Source of the DNA: Yersinia hibernica | Lineage (GTDB): Bacteria; Pseudomonadota; Gammaproteobacteria; Enterobacterales; Enterobacteriaceae | NCBI RefSeq assembly: GCF_004124235.1 | Contig: NZ_CP032487.1 | Location: 2,914,001-2,978,000, forward strand | Length of the DNA stretch: 64,000 bases | Direction: 5' to 3' | Shown: positions 52,468 through 62,820 of the stretch, in pieces | How positions within the stretch are numbered: position 1 is the stretch's first letter | Layout of the letters: each line of letters begins with the position of its first letter | The notes under the pieces: generated by a model | What the model was told of the DNA's origin: nothing | Seen by the model: the letters and a program-made list of their open reading frames with translations, nothing else | Database searches by the model: none | Program-made: the position numbers and the translations under genes

Positions 52468-52678
52468 AATATGCTCCAACTACAGGTTATATGTCATTTC
52501 CTTGTGAGGTTAATTATGAGTGGGCCAATGCAAGGGGACGTAATGCTATGTAAAGAAGATCAATGATTGTGAGGGGAATAAGGAGGAAATAAATGAATAT
52601 ATGTCACATCAGAGAAGAAATGAACATAACAAAATGTGGACGTCGATATATTATACCGCCGCCCAAGGTTGTATTTAC

Positions 52679-53449
52679 TTAACTGTGCCTGGCCACAATC
52701 ATCATAATATCGCTGGTAAATGAGCCATCAGCTTGAATCTCATAATGATTAATCACGTTGTCAGATGCTAATTTTTGTAGCTCGCGGATTGCAGTCGTGA
52801 AATATGCCGGTGTACGCATTCTGGCAATCCAGCTACTGAACTCCAAATAGAGCCGATCAGCAGTCACTTCATTAATGACTAATCCTGCCTCGGTAAACAA
52901 CGCTAGCCATTCACCCGGAGAGTAATTACGTACATGCGAAGTATCACGCAATACCTCCACAGTTTGCAGATAAATATCCAACACAGGATGACCGGGAGAG
53001 ACCACATCCATAAATATCACTTTACCACCGGGGCGTAATACCCGCTTAACTTCGCGTAAAGCCCGGCCAACATCATGCCAGTGATGGGCTGAATATCGGC
53101 TGATAACAATATCAAAACTCTGATCATCAAAGGGTAACGACTCAGCTACTCCTTGTTTTACTTCAATATTGGCCAGATTGTTATCCGCTGCCGCCTGACT
53201 GACAACCGCCAACATTTGTGCGGAGAGGTCATAAGAAACTACCGATTTAACTGCCGCCGCCGCCGCAAAACTAGCATGCCCCGCACCACAACCGAGATCA
53301 AGCAGGCGGGCATTAGCATGGGGTTGCAGTAGTGTCGCCAGGCGCTGTAAATCTTTACCCTGAGCATGCACCACACTAGTCAAATAGGCATTTGCCTGAT
53401 CACCAAACTGCCGCTCAACAGCATCTTTATGGCTATTTCGTGTTGTCAT
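52679..53449 (-). CDS. SAM methyltransferase, UbiE/YafE-like
   Basis: This 256-residue class I methyltransferase has motif I LLDLGCGAGHASFAAA, motif II ISRYSAHHWHDV and RVLRPGGKVIFMDVVSPGHP, typical of the UbiE group and similar to E. coli YafE. The substrate is unknown. A GTG one codon before the chosen ATG could serve as start. It diverges from the acetyltransferase gene. A 29-codon frame with a strong ribosome-binding site overlaps its 3' end on the other strand. Confidence 0.85.
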   Translation of the reverse strand: MTTRNSHKDAVERQFGDQANAYLTSVVHAQGKDLQRLATLLQPHANARLLDLGCGAGHASFAAAAAVKSVVSYDLSAQMLAVVSQAAADNNLANIEVKQGVAESLPFDDQSFDIVISRYSAHHWHDVGRALREVKRVLRPGGKVIFMDVVSPGHPVLDIYLQTVEVLRDTSHVRNYSPGEWLALFTEAGLVINEVTADRLYLEFSSWIARMRTPAYFTTAIRELQKLASDNVINHYEIQADGSFTSDIMMIVARHS

Positions 53450-53613
53450 CACATCCCCATTTATAGTTTAACCATCTGATTTTATTTATATATATTAACA
53501 CTCAAAAAGCGTTACTATGTTATTTCCAAATTAAATCTACTCTATAGCCAAAACCATGGGCAGTGTCTGTAGATTGAAGTTTCACAATAGCGCGTTCACA
53601 TAGGAAAAACATC

Positions 53614-54093
53614 ATGGTAGCACTCAGAGCAATGCAGGCTGACGAACTTCATGACTATCGGAATTTATTTATTACCGAATATGCACAAGACTTATCGTCT
53701 AATAGTGGCTATAGCATCGAACCGGCTGTGGCTCATGCCACACACATCTTTGACAGCTACTTACCAGACGGGGTTAATAGTTCTGGCGAGCATTTATATT
53801 GTATCGAGAATACTGGCAATATCAGCCATGATGACCGGATAGTGGGCTATTTATGGTATGGTTTAGGTGCAAATGACAGTGCGGCTTTTATTAAAGACTT
53901 CTATGTTTTGCCACAATATCAACGCAAAGGTTATGGCTCGACCTGTTTACAAGAGTTAGAAAAACTGTTGGTCGCTCAAAATATTTTTGAGATAAAGCTA
54001 CGCGTTGCGGCTAATAATCCACAAGCGAAAAGATTATATGAGCAAATGGCATTTGTAGTGACAGGATTTAATATGTCTAAATCGCTGAAATAG
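53614..54093 (+). CDS. GNAT-family N-acetyltransferase
   Basis: The 159-residue protein has the GNAT acetyl-CoA-binding motif VLPQYQRKGYGSTCLQELE and the later segment LRVAANNPQAKRLYEQMAF. The acceptor is unknown. AGGAAAAACATC precedes the ATG. It stands alone, followed by an intergenic repeat element. Confidence 0.87.
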   Translation: MVALRAMQADELHDYRNLFITEYAQDLSSNSGYSIEPAVAHATHIFDSYLPDGVNSSGEHLYCIENTGNISHDDRIVGYLWYGLGANDSAAFIKDFYVLPQYQRKGYGSTCLQELEKLLVAQNIFEIKLRVAANNPQAKRLYEQMAFVVTGFNMSKSLK

Positions 54094-54148
54094 AATGGGC
54101 AGTTCAACCAGTATTGAACCTGCTGTTGCCGTGATAAATCAGCCTATG

Positions 54149-54270
54149 CCCTAAATAATTCGAGTTGCAGGGAGGCGGTAAGCAAAAAAATCCCGGAGAT
54201 CTTAGTGAGTAGGTTATTCGGATGATTAAGCATAGCCAACACATAGCTAGCTTGAAGTCGTCACAAGTAT
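54149..54270. repeat. ERIC-like / Yersinia intergenic repeat element
   Basis: About 120 bases open with CCTAAATAATTCGAGTTGCAG and GGAGGCGGTAAG and end with CATAGCCAACACATAGCTAG and CTTGAAGT. Both ends and the central ATCCCGGAGATCTTAGTGAGTA resemble the ERIC-type miniature repeats that are common between Yersinia genes, in a degenerate copy. It lies between the acetyltransferase and a small membrane-protein gene. The family call is from memory, not alignment. Confidence 0.55.
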
Positions 54271-54291
54271 AATTGGCGTGTGAATATTGGA

Positions 54292-54546
54292 TTAAACCAT
54301 CTTGTCATTCCCCATCTGCTGCAATTGATCCTTGTAAGACTTCACTTTCTGGCGTTTTTTCATCCAGATCGAGAATGACACCAAAAAAATCCCACCCGCC
54401 AAGGTTAATACACCCAACTCATGTTGGTAAAACAGCATAATAATGAAATAGATAGCAGAAATAATTGCTACCCATTTAGCCGAATGACCAATAGAACTCT
54501 TCTCATCAGTCAAACGGCGAATGCTCTCTTCTTCGCTGATCCCCAT
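54292..54546 (-). CDS. Small two-helix membrane protein
   Basis: This 84-residue protein has two hydrophobic helices, WVAIISAIYFIIMLF and VLTLAGGIFLVSFSIWM, flanked by charged segments, with a basic C-terminal tail. I do not recognise the family. AAGGAGGATTAAGT is an excellent ribosome-binding site before the ATG. It lies between the acetyltransferase repeat element and ycgR, transcribed alone. Function is unknown. Confidence 0.8.
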   Translation of the reverse strand: MGISEEESIRRLTDEKSSIGHSAKWVAIISAIYFIIMLFYQHELGVLTLAGGIFLVSFSIWMKKRQKVKSYKDQLQQMGNDKMV

Positions 54547-54845
54547 ACTTAATCCTCCTTATTGACAAGCTTATAATATTGGGGGAGTCGCATGATAATT
54601 CAACATATTTTTCAGATTTTATTTTGTTAAGTCGAGATAGCGCTGATTGACTCTCCCTGCAAATTGAAAATACTCATCTTGAAGGAGTGGCTAGTCACTA
54701 TAAAAACTTGCCGCCGCCCAGCACCACTCGTAAGCCATAGGAATAATGGGAGATAGGTAAATCATTCAATATCGCCTAACTTATCCACTGACAGGGCTGT
54801 ACCAAAATTTCAAACCAGATATCCGCCAGGTTAAAGGTTCAGAAA
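54547..54845. other. Intergenic region between the small membrane gene and ycgR
   Basis: This 299-base gap shows no recognisable gene, repeat or strong hairpin. It presumably holds the promoter of the small membrane-protein gene, and the 3' end of ycgR. Confidence 0.5.
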
Positions 54846-55595
54846 TTAAATACCATCCTGAAATTTTCGGGCCTTGGCAGTTTGCTGTTTTTCCAGTTCA
54901 AAAATAGCCCGCTGCAAACCCTTTTCCTGGATTGGGCTTAAGCGAGAGAATTTAAAACTCAGGCGCTGCATGGTGAGGGTTTCACCCTTGTTATTCACAA
55001 CTTGCTTATCGATAGCTCGGATAAACTGTAAATCCAGTTTAAAAATACCAAAACCACATAAATCAACTGAGACATCGCGCAGAATGCCACACCCTTGGAG
55101 CGGGAACTCTCCGCCTTTCACGGCATATACTCCCATCCCGCCCAAAGAAACATCGGCTAATGTGTAAGAGAACTTACTACCATCGGCGAACTTCCCTGCA
55201 CAATAATAAGCAGGCCATTGAGGAATATTGACCCGAAAATATTCCCTGCGCTGAATAAAATAAAGGCTATCAGGAATAGAGGTGCTGAAAGCGGGTAGAG
55301 ACAAATATTTTATTTCTTTTAGGGGGCTACAGGAAAATTCAATTTTTGCGCCAGTAGGTTCTGCAATGATTGTCAGTTGGTTGGCGGCAAGTGCTGCAAT
55401 ATTCTCATGGGTGACACTGCCAAAATCAAAAATAAACTGATTTGTTTCAGGAACGACATCCAGAATGCGGCTAATAAATTGCCCACGAGCATGCATAACC
55501 ATCACCGCGGTGTCGTTCTTCCTTAAATCACGAAGAATTGCACAAATGGCTAATTTGTTGGTTTTTAAAAAATTCTCTTTAGACGCTTCGCTCAC
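54846..55595 (-). CDS. ycgR: Flagellar brake protein YcgR
   Basis: YcgR (249 residues) binds cyclic di-GMP and slows the flagellar motor. The N-terminal YcgR domain is followed by a PilZ domain with the RRxxxR-type motif QRREYFR (residues 115-121) and the DVSLGG motif at 148-153 that bind the nucleotide. The start codon is GTG; the product then aligns with E. coli YcgR, MSHYHEQFLK-type. No flagellar gene lies next to it. A FlhDC or FliA promoter was not identified. Confidence 0.9.
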   Translation of the reverse strand: MSEASKENFLKTNKLAICAILRDLRKNDTAVMVMHARGQFISRILDVVPETNQFIFDFGSVTHENIAALAANQLTIIAEPTGAKIEFSCSPLKEIKYLSLPAFSTSIPDSLYFIQRREYFRVNIPQWPAYYCAGKFADGSKFSYTLADVSLGGMGVYAVKGGEFPLQGCGILRDVSVDLCGFGIFKLDLQFIRAIDKQVVNNKGETLTMQRLSFKFSRLSPIQEKGLQRAIFELEKQQTAKARKFQDGI

Positions 55596-55751
55596 CTGCC
55601 ATTCCCCATCATTAATTTATTGCTCTGGCTATCCAGATTATTAATAAGCATATAAATATCAGGGATAGTTATCGGCAAATATTGGGGAAACTTTAATTGT
55701 TATTGTTAAAATAAAATGTGATTTCTATCAACAACACACAGGTTGTGCTGC

Positions 55752-55781
55752 ACCGTTACAGCCCAAATAGGCTATAACGGT
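55752..55781 (-). terminator. Hairpin after the alpha-glucoside operon
   Basis: On the minus strand ACCGTTATAGCC pairs with GGCTGTAACGGT (one wobble) around TATTTG. It lies just after the glucosidase stop. The T-run is weak, so terminator function is likely but not sure. Confidence 0.5.
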
Positions 55782-55793
55782 ATTTCACCAAAG

Positions 55794-57116
<1,323 letters not shown>

Positions 57117-57128
57117 CTAAAAAACTCC

Positions 57129-58673
57129 TTAATTCATTAACTCTGAAAATTGTTCATAAATATGCGTCACATTGTTGCCAACAATCACCTGCACATCATT
57201 GCCATTTTTATAAACCTCAATCGCAGAAAAGGCTTTGAATGCTGAACTGGATTGAACACGGCTAATATCCTTTACAACTAATCTCAAACGAGTAAAGCAG
57301 TGGGTATAGCTCGCGATATTGTCTTTCCCGCCTGCGGCCTCTAAATAAGCACTGGCGCGCTGTTGAAACTCATTACCCTGACTCTCACCTTTTTGTTTGT
57401 AATCCTGTTTTGTATAAAGCTTTAGATCGCTATCTTCACGGCCTAATGTTTTGAAATTAAATTTAAGTATCAAAACACGGAATATCAGGAAGTAAATACT
57501 ACTGAAAATAAGACCGACAATAATTTGAGTTATCATGACATTAGCGTGGTGACTGAACATCGGTATCCAGTTTTGTGTCGCCCATTCAAGGATTCCAGAA
57601 CCAAAGTTCCCGACAACACCCAAGCTATACATCACGACGGTCATGGTGGCAGAAAGCATGGCATGTACTACAAATAGCGCCGGAGCAATAAATAAGAAGG
57701 TAAAGTCCAACGGCTCAGTAATACCAATAAACATGCTGGTAATTGTTGCCGGAATCAGCAGACCGGCGACTTTGGCCTTATTTTCCGGTTTTGCCGTACT
57801 GTATATCGCTAATGCCATTCCCAAACCACCAAATACCGCGCCATTTCCCTGCATAGCAAAACCACCTGCTGGGAAAAGCTGTTTTAAAGGTTCAGTGGAT
57901 TGACTAAATTCTTGTAAGTGGGTTAACCAATACAATGTCGTCCCACCGGGTACCGCAACATCGGTATATTGGAAAGGACTATAAACAAAGTGATGCAAAC
58001 CAGTAGGTAATAATATTTTCTCCAAGAAAATATAGCACCAGATTCCGAAATTACCGGCATGCAGAATAAAACCTTGTAATGAAATCATGCCTAACTGCAC
58101 TTTTGGCCATAGCATTAAGGTAATAAAGGCCAGCGGCAGCATCACAATAAAGCCGAGGATATTAACAAAGGCCGCACCCTGAAAAATACTGATGTAATCA
58201 GGTAATTTAGTCGAATAATAATGGTTATGTATCCAGGTCACCAAACTGCCACACAAAATTGCACCAATCACACTGGTATCCAGTGTTTTAATACCACCAA
58301 TCATCGCCAGGCCACTGGTGCCGCCTGTTTCATGGGCGAAATTAACTCCCCAATGTGCGCCCCAGACCTCACACATTGCCCCGAGAAAAGCATTAAAGGT
58401 CAGATAAGTAATTAAAGAGACTAAACAGGCTGAAGCTGGAGCTTTATTAGCTAACTTTATGGGCAAGCCAACAGCAAATAATAATCCCATATTGTTAAAT
58501 ACAGTCCAGCCACCAGACTCGATGATTTTCATTAATTGGAAAAATAAACTATCTGGGCTAGCAAAAGTAGGATTTTGCAGTACCAAGGATATGCCAACGA
58601 CCATCCCTGCAAAAGGGAAGAGTAGCACCGCACCAAGCATTGCCCCGCCAAACCGATTAAACGAACTTAACAT
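57129..58673 (-). CDS. Alpha-glucoside PTS permease, EIICB
   Basis: The 514-residue protein combines a membrane EIIC domain (about residues 1-400, with GTTLYWLTHLQEFSQS and LLIPATITSMFIGITEPLDFTFLF) and a C-terminal EIIB domain whose phospho-cysteine lies in THCFTRLRLVVKD. It matches the maltose/alpha-glucoside family GlvC-GlvB and AglA. It has no EIIA, so it depends on EIIA-glucose. It imports and phosphorylates an alpha-glucoside for the downstream glucosidase. A CRP-like site lies upstream, and the promoter region is interrupted by an IS1 element. Confidence 0.92.
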   Translation of the reverse strand: MLSSFNRFGGAMLGAVLLFPFAGMVVGISLVLQNPTFASPDSLFFQLMKIIESGGWTVFNNMGLLFAVGLPIKLANKAPASACLVSLITYLTFNAFLGAMCEVWGAHWGVNFAHETGGTSGLAMIGGIKTLDTSVIGAILCGSLVTWIHNHYYSTKLPDYISIFQGAAFVNILGFIVMLPLAFITLMLWPKVQLGMISLQGFILHAGNFGIWCYIFLEKILLPTGLHHFVYSPFQYTDVAVPGGTTLYWLTHLQEFSQSTEPLKQLFPAGGFAMQGNGAVFGGLGMALAIYSTAKPENKAKVAGLLIPATITSMFIGITEPLDFTFLFIAPALFVVHAMLSATMTVVMYSLGVVGNFGSGILEWATQNWIPMFSHHANVMITQIIVGLIFSSIYFLIFRVLILKFNFKTLGREDSDLKLYTKQDYKQKGESQGNEFQQRASAYLEAAGGKDNIASYTHCFTRLRLVVKDISRVQSSSAFKAFSAIEVYKNGNDVQVIVGNNVTHIYEQFSELMN

Positions 58674-58747
58674 GATCGCTTCCCTTATGAGTATAAACAG
58701 TCATCACTCTATGGAATCGTCAGCTCATGATTTGGTGATTGATAAAA

Positions 58748-58769
58748 ATATGTGATCACAATTGCATTA
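58748..58769 (-). promoter_or_regulatory. CRP-like site upstream of the PTS operon
   Basis: On the minus strand AATGCAATTGTGATCACATA contains a perfect right half TCACA and a weaker left half TGCAA with six-base spacing. It lies about 80 bases upstream of the permease start, a fitting place for catabolite control. The match is moderate. Confidence 0.45.
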
Positions 58770-58837
58770 AATCGCCTGCCACACTTGTATATTATTTTCT
58801 AGAAAGTTAGACATTTAAACCGTTTTTTGTACAGACT

Positions 58838-58845
58838 GAATTTTA
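58838..58845 (+). repeat. IS1 target-site duplication, left copy
   Basis: GAATTTTA immediately precedes the left inverted repeat and is repeated exactly at 59610-59617. Confidence 0.95.
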
Positions 58846-58896
58846 GGTCGTGACGCAAACTTAGTGTTGGTGTACTCTTTACCCTTTGGATGATTG

Positions 58897-59172
58897 ATGG
58901 CAAAGATTGATGTGGTTTGTCCTCGCTGTTCTGAAACTCATGGGGTTATCCGAAACGGCCACTCCGGCTCAGGGGCGCAGCTCTATCGCTGTAACCAATG
59001 CCTGAAGACCTTCCAGCTCAGCTATCGCTACAACGGAGCTAAACCCGAAACCCATCAGGCCATCGTTGATATGGCGATGAACGGCTCCGGATGCCGCGAT
59101 ACAGCACGGGTTCTACGGATAAGCCTCAATACCGTTCTGCGTCATCTAAAAAACTTACGCCGCACCAGGTAG
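58897..59172 (+). CDS. insA: IS1 InsA DNA-binding protein
   Basis: InsA (91 residues) has an N-terminal zinc finger [19 protein letters not shown] with CNQC, followed by a helix-turn-helix ([27 protein letters not shown]). It binds the IS ends and represses transposition. The ATG at 58897 was chosen over a TTG one codon upstream. Near its end the A6C motif allows a -1 shift into insB to make the InsAB' transposase. Confidence 0.95.
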   Translation: MAKIDVVCPRCSETHGVIRNGHSGSGAQLYRCNQCLKTFQLSYRYNGAKPETHQAIVDMAMNGSGCRDTARVLRISLNTVLRHLKNLRRTR

Positions 59173-59594
59173 CGCAAAACGTAGAGCCTAGCGCAGAGGT
59201 GGTTATCTGCTGTGAAGCCGATGAGCAGTGGTCATATGTCCGCTGTAAAGGCAATCAACGCTGGCTGTTTTATGCCTATGACCGCATCCGAAAGCGCGTT
59301 ATCGCCCATGTATTTGGCCCGCGAAATGCTTTGACATTAAAGCGTCTTCTGGTTTTGCTGAGCCAGTTTAGCATTGCCTTCTACATGACCGATGCCTGGC
59401 CGGTATACCGCACTTTATTGTCCTCAACCAGTCATGTTATCAGCAAGAAATACACCCAGAGGATAGAGCGACATAATCTGAACTTGCGAACCCATCTCAA
59501 ACGGTTAGCCCGCAAGACTATCTGCTTCTCAAAATCAGAAGAAATGCACGATAAGATCATCGGATGGTATCTGACAATTAACCATTACCACTAA
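59091..59594 (+). CDS. insB: IS1 InsB transposase part (made by frameshift)
   Basis: The 167-residue frame has the IS1 DDE transposase domain: [35 protein letters not shown] and [23 protein letters not shown], with the expected acidic residues. Its length equals classical IS1 InsB. It is not translated from its own Met but fused to InsA by -1 shifting at 59148-59154. No internal stop or frameshift damage is seen. Confidence 0.93.
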   Translation: MPRYSTGSTDKPQYRSASSKKLTPHQVAQNVEPSAEVVICCEADEQWSYVRCKGNQRWLFYAYDRIRKRVIAHVFGPRNALTLKRLLVLLSQFSIAFYMTDAWPVYRTLLSSTSHVISKKYTQRIERHNLNLRTHLKRLARKTICFSKSEEMHDKIIGWYLTINHYH

Positions 59595-59609
59595 ATCTGC
59601 GGCACGACC

Positions 59610-59617
59610 GAATTTTA
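59610..59617 (+). repeat. IS1 target-site duplication, right copy
   Basis: GAATTTTA directly follows the right inverted repeat and equals the left copy at 58838-58845. Confidence 0.95.
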
Positions 59618-59683
59618 TTAATTGTTTATCAGTATGTTGAAAAAATATTCGTGATGGATATCGCCAATTAAATAGGTACAGAA

Positions 59684-60394
59684 ATGGTATATAAAAATCT
59701 GGTCACCAATATCCGCAAGTTAATAAATCACCAAGATATTTCTGTCGGTGATTGCTTACCATCTGAAATTCAACTGGCTCAGCGTTTTGGGGCGTCACGA
59801 ATGACAGTGAGAAAAGCATTGGATGTTTTAATTCAGGATGGTTTATTAGAACGTCAGCAAGGTCGGGGCACCTTTATTATCGGAAAAGATCTTAAACACG
59901 ATAATAATCATCTGAACAGTTTTACTGAACATATGAAAATGCTCGGGAAAACACCGCATACAGAGGTCTCTGAGTTCAAAATCATCAGATCCCCACCAGC
60001 TATCGCTAGCCAGTTAAATATCCAACCGGATGATAAAGCTTATTATATAAAAAGATTACGCTATGCTGACAAACAGATTATCCAGATAGAGGAGAGTTAT
60101 CTACCAGTCTCTCTGATGCCGGATTTAACCTACCATCATCTTGAATCATCAAAATATGACTTTATCGAAAAACACGCTAATTACCAGATTGAGGGATGTC
60201 GACAAACATTTTTACCTATTGTTGCCAACCAAGAATTCGCCTTACAACTCCATTGCGATCCACGCACACTATTATTGCAATTATTGGCCGTTTCTAATAC
60301 CACGGATGGCGTTATTGTGGATTTTTCAGTGATTACCTTTAATCCCGTCGATTATAAAATCAGTTACTATCTTAAGCGCCACCCGCTAGATTAA
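59684..60394 (+). CDS. GntR/UTRA-family regulator of the alpha-glucoside genes
   Basis: This 236-residue HutC-type regulator has an N-terminal GntR winged helix (LPSEIQLAQRFGASRMTVRKALDVLIQDGLLERQQGRGTFI, given here in its conserved parts) and a C-terminal UTRA ligand domain. It is divergent from the PTS permease gene and therefore probably represses that operon, responding to a phosphorylated sugar; this is inference. Its upstream region now contains the IS1 element, so its own expression and operator access may be changed. Confidence 0.88.
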   Translation: MVYKNLVTNIRKLINHQDISVGDCLPSEIQLAQRFGASRMTVRKALDVLIQDGLLERQQGRGTFIIGKDLKHDNNHLNSFTEHMKMLGKTPHTEVSEFKIIRSPPAIASQLNIQPDDKAYYIKRLRYADKQIIQIEESYLPVSLMPDLTYHHLESSKYDFIEKHANYQIEGCRQTFLPIVANQEFALQLHCDPRTLLLQLLAVSNTTDGVIVDFSVITFNPVDYKISYYLKRHPLD

Positions 60395-60439
60395 ATGCAA
60401 AATAAGTGCACTAATCCTTTATCAGCAGATTAATGCACT
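60395..60439 (-). terminator. Terminator of the psu operon
   Basis: On the minus strand AGTGCATTAATC pairs with GATTAGTGCACT (one wobble) around an 11-base loop, followed by TATTTTGCATTT. It lies after the psuT stop, between convergent psuT and the GntR gene. Confidence 0.75.
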
Positions 60440-60471
60440 ACGGATAATTTCAACCTATAATGCCAATCACT

Positions 60472-61740
60472 CTACCCCGGTAATAAGCTCCCCAGCCCAA
60501 TAAACAAACCGGCAATAGTGGCACTCATCAAGTTAGATAATGTCGCCGCTAGTAATGCACGGAATCCTAGACGGGCAATTTCAGAGGCTCTTTCAGGTGC
60601 TACGGCACTAAAAGCCCCAACTACCACCGCGATCGAACCGAAATTAGCAAAGCCACACAGTGCAAATGAAATAACAGCGATAGTTTTTACATCTAGTGTT
60701 CCTATTGTTTCCTTTAGATAAGGAGAGAAACTCAGATAGGCGACAAACTCATTAATCGCTAATTTTTGACCAATAAAGCCACCGGCTAATGAAGCATGTT
60801 CCCACGACACCCCCATAATATAGGCCAAGGGTGAAAATACATAACCAAGGATACTTTCCAGACTCAGATGCTCAAATCCAAATACCCCGCCAATACCACC
60901 AATAATACCGTTAATTAAGGCTATCAAGGCCACAAATGCCATTACCACAGTAGCAACCCCGACTGCAATTTTCAGCCCCAGCATTGCACCATTGGCAGCA
61001 GCTTCGATAATGCTAGTAGGACGTTTATCACTGAAGGTCATTTCATTAAATTCTACTTTTGACTCTTCTGTTGCCGGGCTAATAATCCGGGCAAATAATA
61101 TCCCGCCAGGGATAGCCATCAATGACGCAGCCAATAAATATTGAATTGGCACACCAAGGCCGGCATATCCCACTAGCATTGAACCCGCGATAGATGCCAT
61201 ACCGCTACAAATCACAGTAAATAACTCATTACTGTTCATCTTATTGATAAAAGGTTTGACCACGGCGGGAATTTCATTCTGCCCGAGAAATATAGTCGTC
61301 ACCGCAGCAAATGATTCAACTTTGCTGATACCCAGTAATTTTTGAAATAGAGAGCCGAGAATATTGATCAACCAGCCCATAATGCCTAAATAATAGAGAA
61401 TAGAAATTAGTGAAGTGATAAAAATAATAGCCGGTAACACATGGAATGCGAAAACAAATCCGGCACCATCAAATAGCTCATTCATTTTGGGGCTAACTAA
61501 GCCGCCAAAAATAAATGCGCTACCGGCATCACTATAAGAAATAACTCGATTCACAGCATTAGCGATAGAAGAGATAAACCATTTCCCAGCGGGGACATAA
61601 AGCATGACCGCACCTAAGGTGATTTGTAGTAATAATGCTGCCACCACTGTCCTTAAGCTTATTTTTCTTTTATTTACCGAGAAAATATAGGCAATAAGTA
61701 ATAAAATGCACATCCCCGCAAAACTACGCAATAAATCCAT
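60472..61740 (-). CDS. psuT: Pseudouridine transporter, NupC/CNT family
   Basis: This 422-residue concentrative nucleoside transporter has the CNT family features FVFAFHVLPAIIFITSLISILYYLG and TIFLGQNEIPAVVKPF, with about ten membrane helices. It resembles E. coli YeiM (PsuT). The ATG at 61740 gives MDLLRSFAGMCI and family length; the open frame runs to 61818. As the last gene after psuK and psuG, its substrate is most probably pseudouridine. Confidence 0.88.
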   Translation of the reverse strand: MDLLRSFAGMCILLLIAYIFSVNKRKISLRTVVAALLLQITLGAVMLYVPAGKWFISSIANAVNRVISYSDAGSAFIFGGLVSPKMNELFDGAGFVFAFHVLPAIIFITSLISILYYLGIMGWLINILGSLFQKLLGISKVESFAAVTTIFLGQNEIPAVVKPFINKMNSNELFTVICSGMASIAGSMLVGYAGLGVPIQYLLAASLMAIPGGILFARIISPATEESKVEFNEMTFSDKRPTSIIEAAANGAMLGLKIAVGVATVVMAFVALIALINGIIGGIGGVFGFEHLSLESILGYVFSPLAYIMGVSWEHASLAGGFIGQKLAINEFVAYLSFSPYLKETIGTLDVKTIAVISFALCGFANFGSIAVVVGAFSAVAPERASEIARLGFRALLAATLSNLMSATIAGLFIGLGSLLPG

Positions 61741-61884
61741 AAATCCCCCGAAGTATTTATAATAAGCCCATGCTTGAAAAGGTGCCCCTTGGACAACAGA
61801 TGTGTCAGGGCACCTCAAAGAAATGAGTTATTATTTAGCAACTGTAATAAGGACACTATTTAAGGCGTATTACCGTTCTATCTA

Positions 61885-62820
61885 TTAAATAATACTCTGG
61901 TATGAGCAGGCTATTTTGGCTGCCAACTGCGCATTATTAAACACCAGTTGAATATTGGCATGTAGGCTGTCACCTCCAGTTAATTCAGCCACTCTGGCTA
62001 ACAGGAATGGCGTACTTTCCTTGCCGATAACCCCCTGTTCTTCAGACTCTTTTACTGCCTGCTCAATAGCGACATTAATCATATTTTCTGATAGTGCATA
62101 TTGTTCGGGAATTGGATTCGCAACAACCATTCCACCGCGAAGCCCTATACTCCATTTAGCATTCATGGCCGCAGCAATTTGCTCCGCACTGTTTAATGTA
62201 ATACTGACCTCAAATGGGCTGGTGCGGCAAAAGAATGCCGGTAGTGAGCGAGTTTGATAACCAATAACCGGAACACCGTTAGTTTCCAGATATTCAGTGG
62301 TTAAGCCCAAGTCTAAAATAGATTTGGCACCGGCACACACCACGGTTACATTTGTTTTCGCCAGTTCTTGTAAATCTGCAGAAATATCAAATGTCGTCGC
62401 CGCCCCGCGGTGTACACCACCAATCCCCCCCGTCGCAAAGACTTTAATATTCGCCATTTCGGCAATAATCATAGTGGACGCGACTGTTGTTGCACCATGT
62501 TGCCCATTAGCCACCACAAAAGGTAAATCACGGCGACTGACTTTCATAATGCTATGACCCTCTTTCCCCAATAATTCTATTTCATCTCGCGATAAGCCCG
62601 CTTTCATTCGGCCATTTATGACGGCAATAGTGGCAGGAACTGCGCCATTCTCACGAATTTTCTGCTCGACAAGCAGAGCCGTTTCAACATTTTGTGGGTA
62701 GGGCATTCCATGAGAAATAATAGTGGACTCCAATGCCACGACGGCTTTATTTTGTGCCAAAGCTTGTGCAACTTCCGGTGAAATATCTAAATAAGATGGT
62801 GCCATTGCGTTATTTGTCAT
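61885..62820 (-). CDS. psuG: Pseudouridine-5'-phosphate glycosidase
   Basis: PsuG (311 residues) reversibly breaks pseudouridine 5'-phosphate into uracil and ribose 5-phosphate. The family motifs VALESTIISHGMPYPQN, ATIAVINGRMKAGL, GQHGATTVASTMIIA and GGIGGVHRGA are present, with the catalytic glutamate and lysine in the first two and the manganese ligands later. It overlaps the psuK stop as ATGA, so both are translated in a coupled way. Confidence 0.95.
   Translation of the reverse strand: MTNNAMAPSYLDISPEVAQALAQNKAVVALESTIISHGMPYPQNVETALLVEQKIRENGAVPATIAVINGRMKAGLSRDEIELLGKEGHSIMKVSRRDLPFVVANGQHGATTVASTMIIAEMANIKVFATGGIGGVHRGAATTFDISADLQELAKTNVTVVCAGAKSILDLGLTTEYLETNGVPVIGYQTRSLPAFFCRTSPFEVSITLNSAEQIAAAMNAKWSIGLRGGMVVANPIPEQYALSENMINVAIEQAVKESEEQGVIGKESTPFLLARVAELTGGDSLHANIQLVFNNAQLAAKIACSYQSII

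Larger units (their letters stand above)
58846..59609 (+). mobile_element. Intact IS1-family insertion sequence, 764 bp
   Basis: The element has 21-bp terminal inverted repeats at 58846-58866 and 59589-59609 (18 of 21 matching), starting GGTCGTG. It carries insA, and insB in the -1 frame, with the A6C slippery site at 59148-59154 in the right phase for programmed frameshifting. Both genes are full length and the 8-bp duplication is perfect, so insertion looks recent. It lies in the divergent promoter region between the alpha-glucoside PTS gene and its GntR regulator. Confidence 0.96.

Noticed and set aside
59091..59147. Independent translation start of insB
   Set aside because: IS1 transposase is made by -1 frameshift at the A6C site; the Met lies inside insA.
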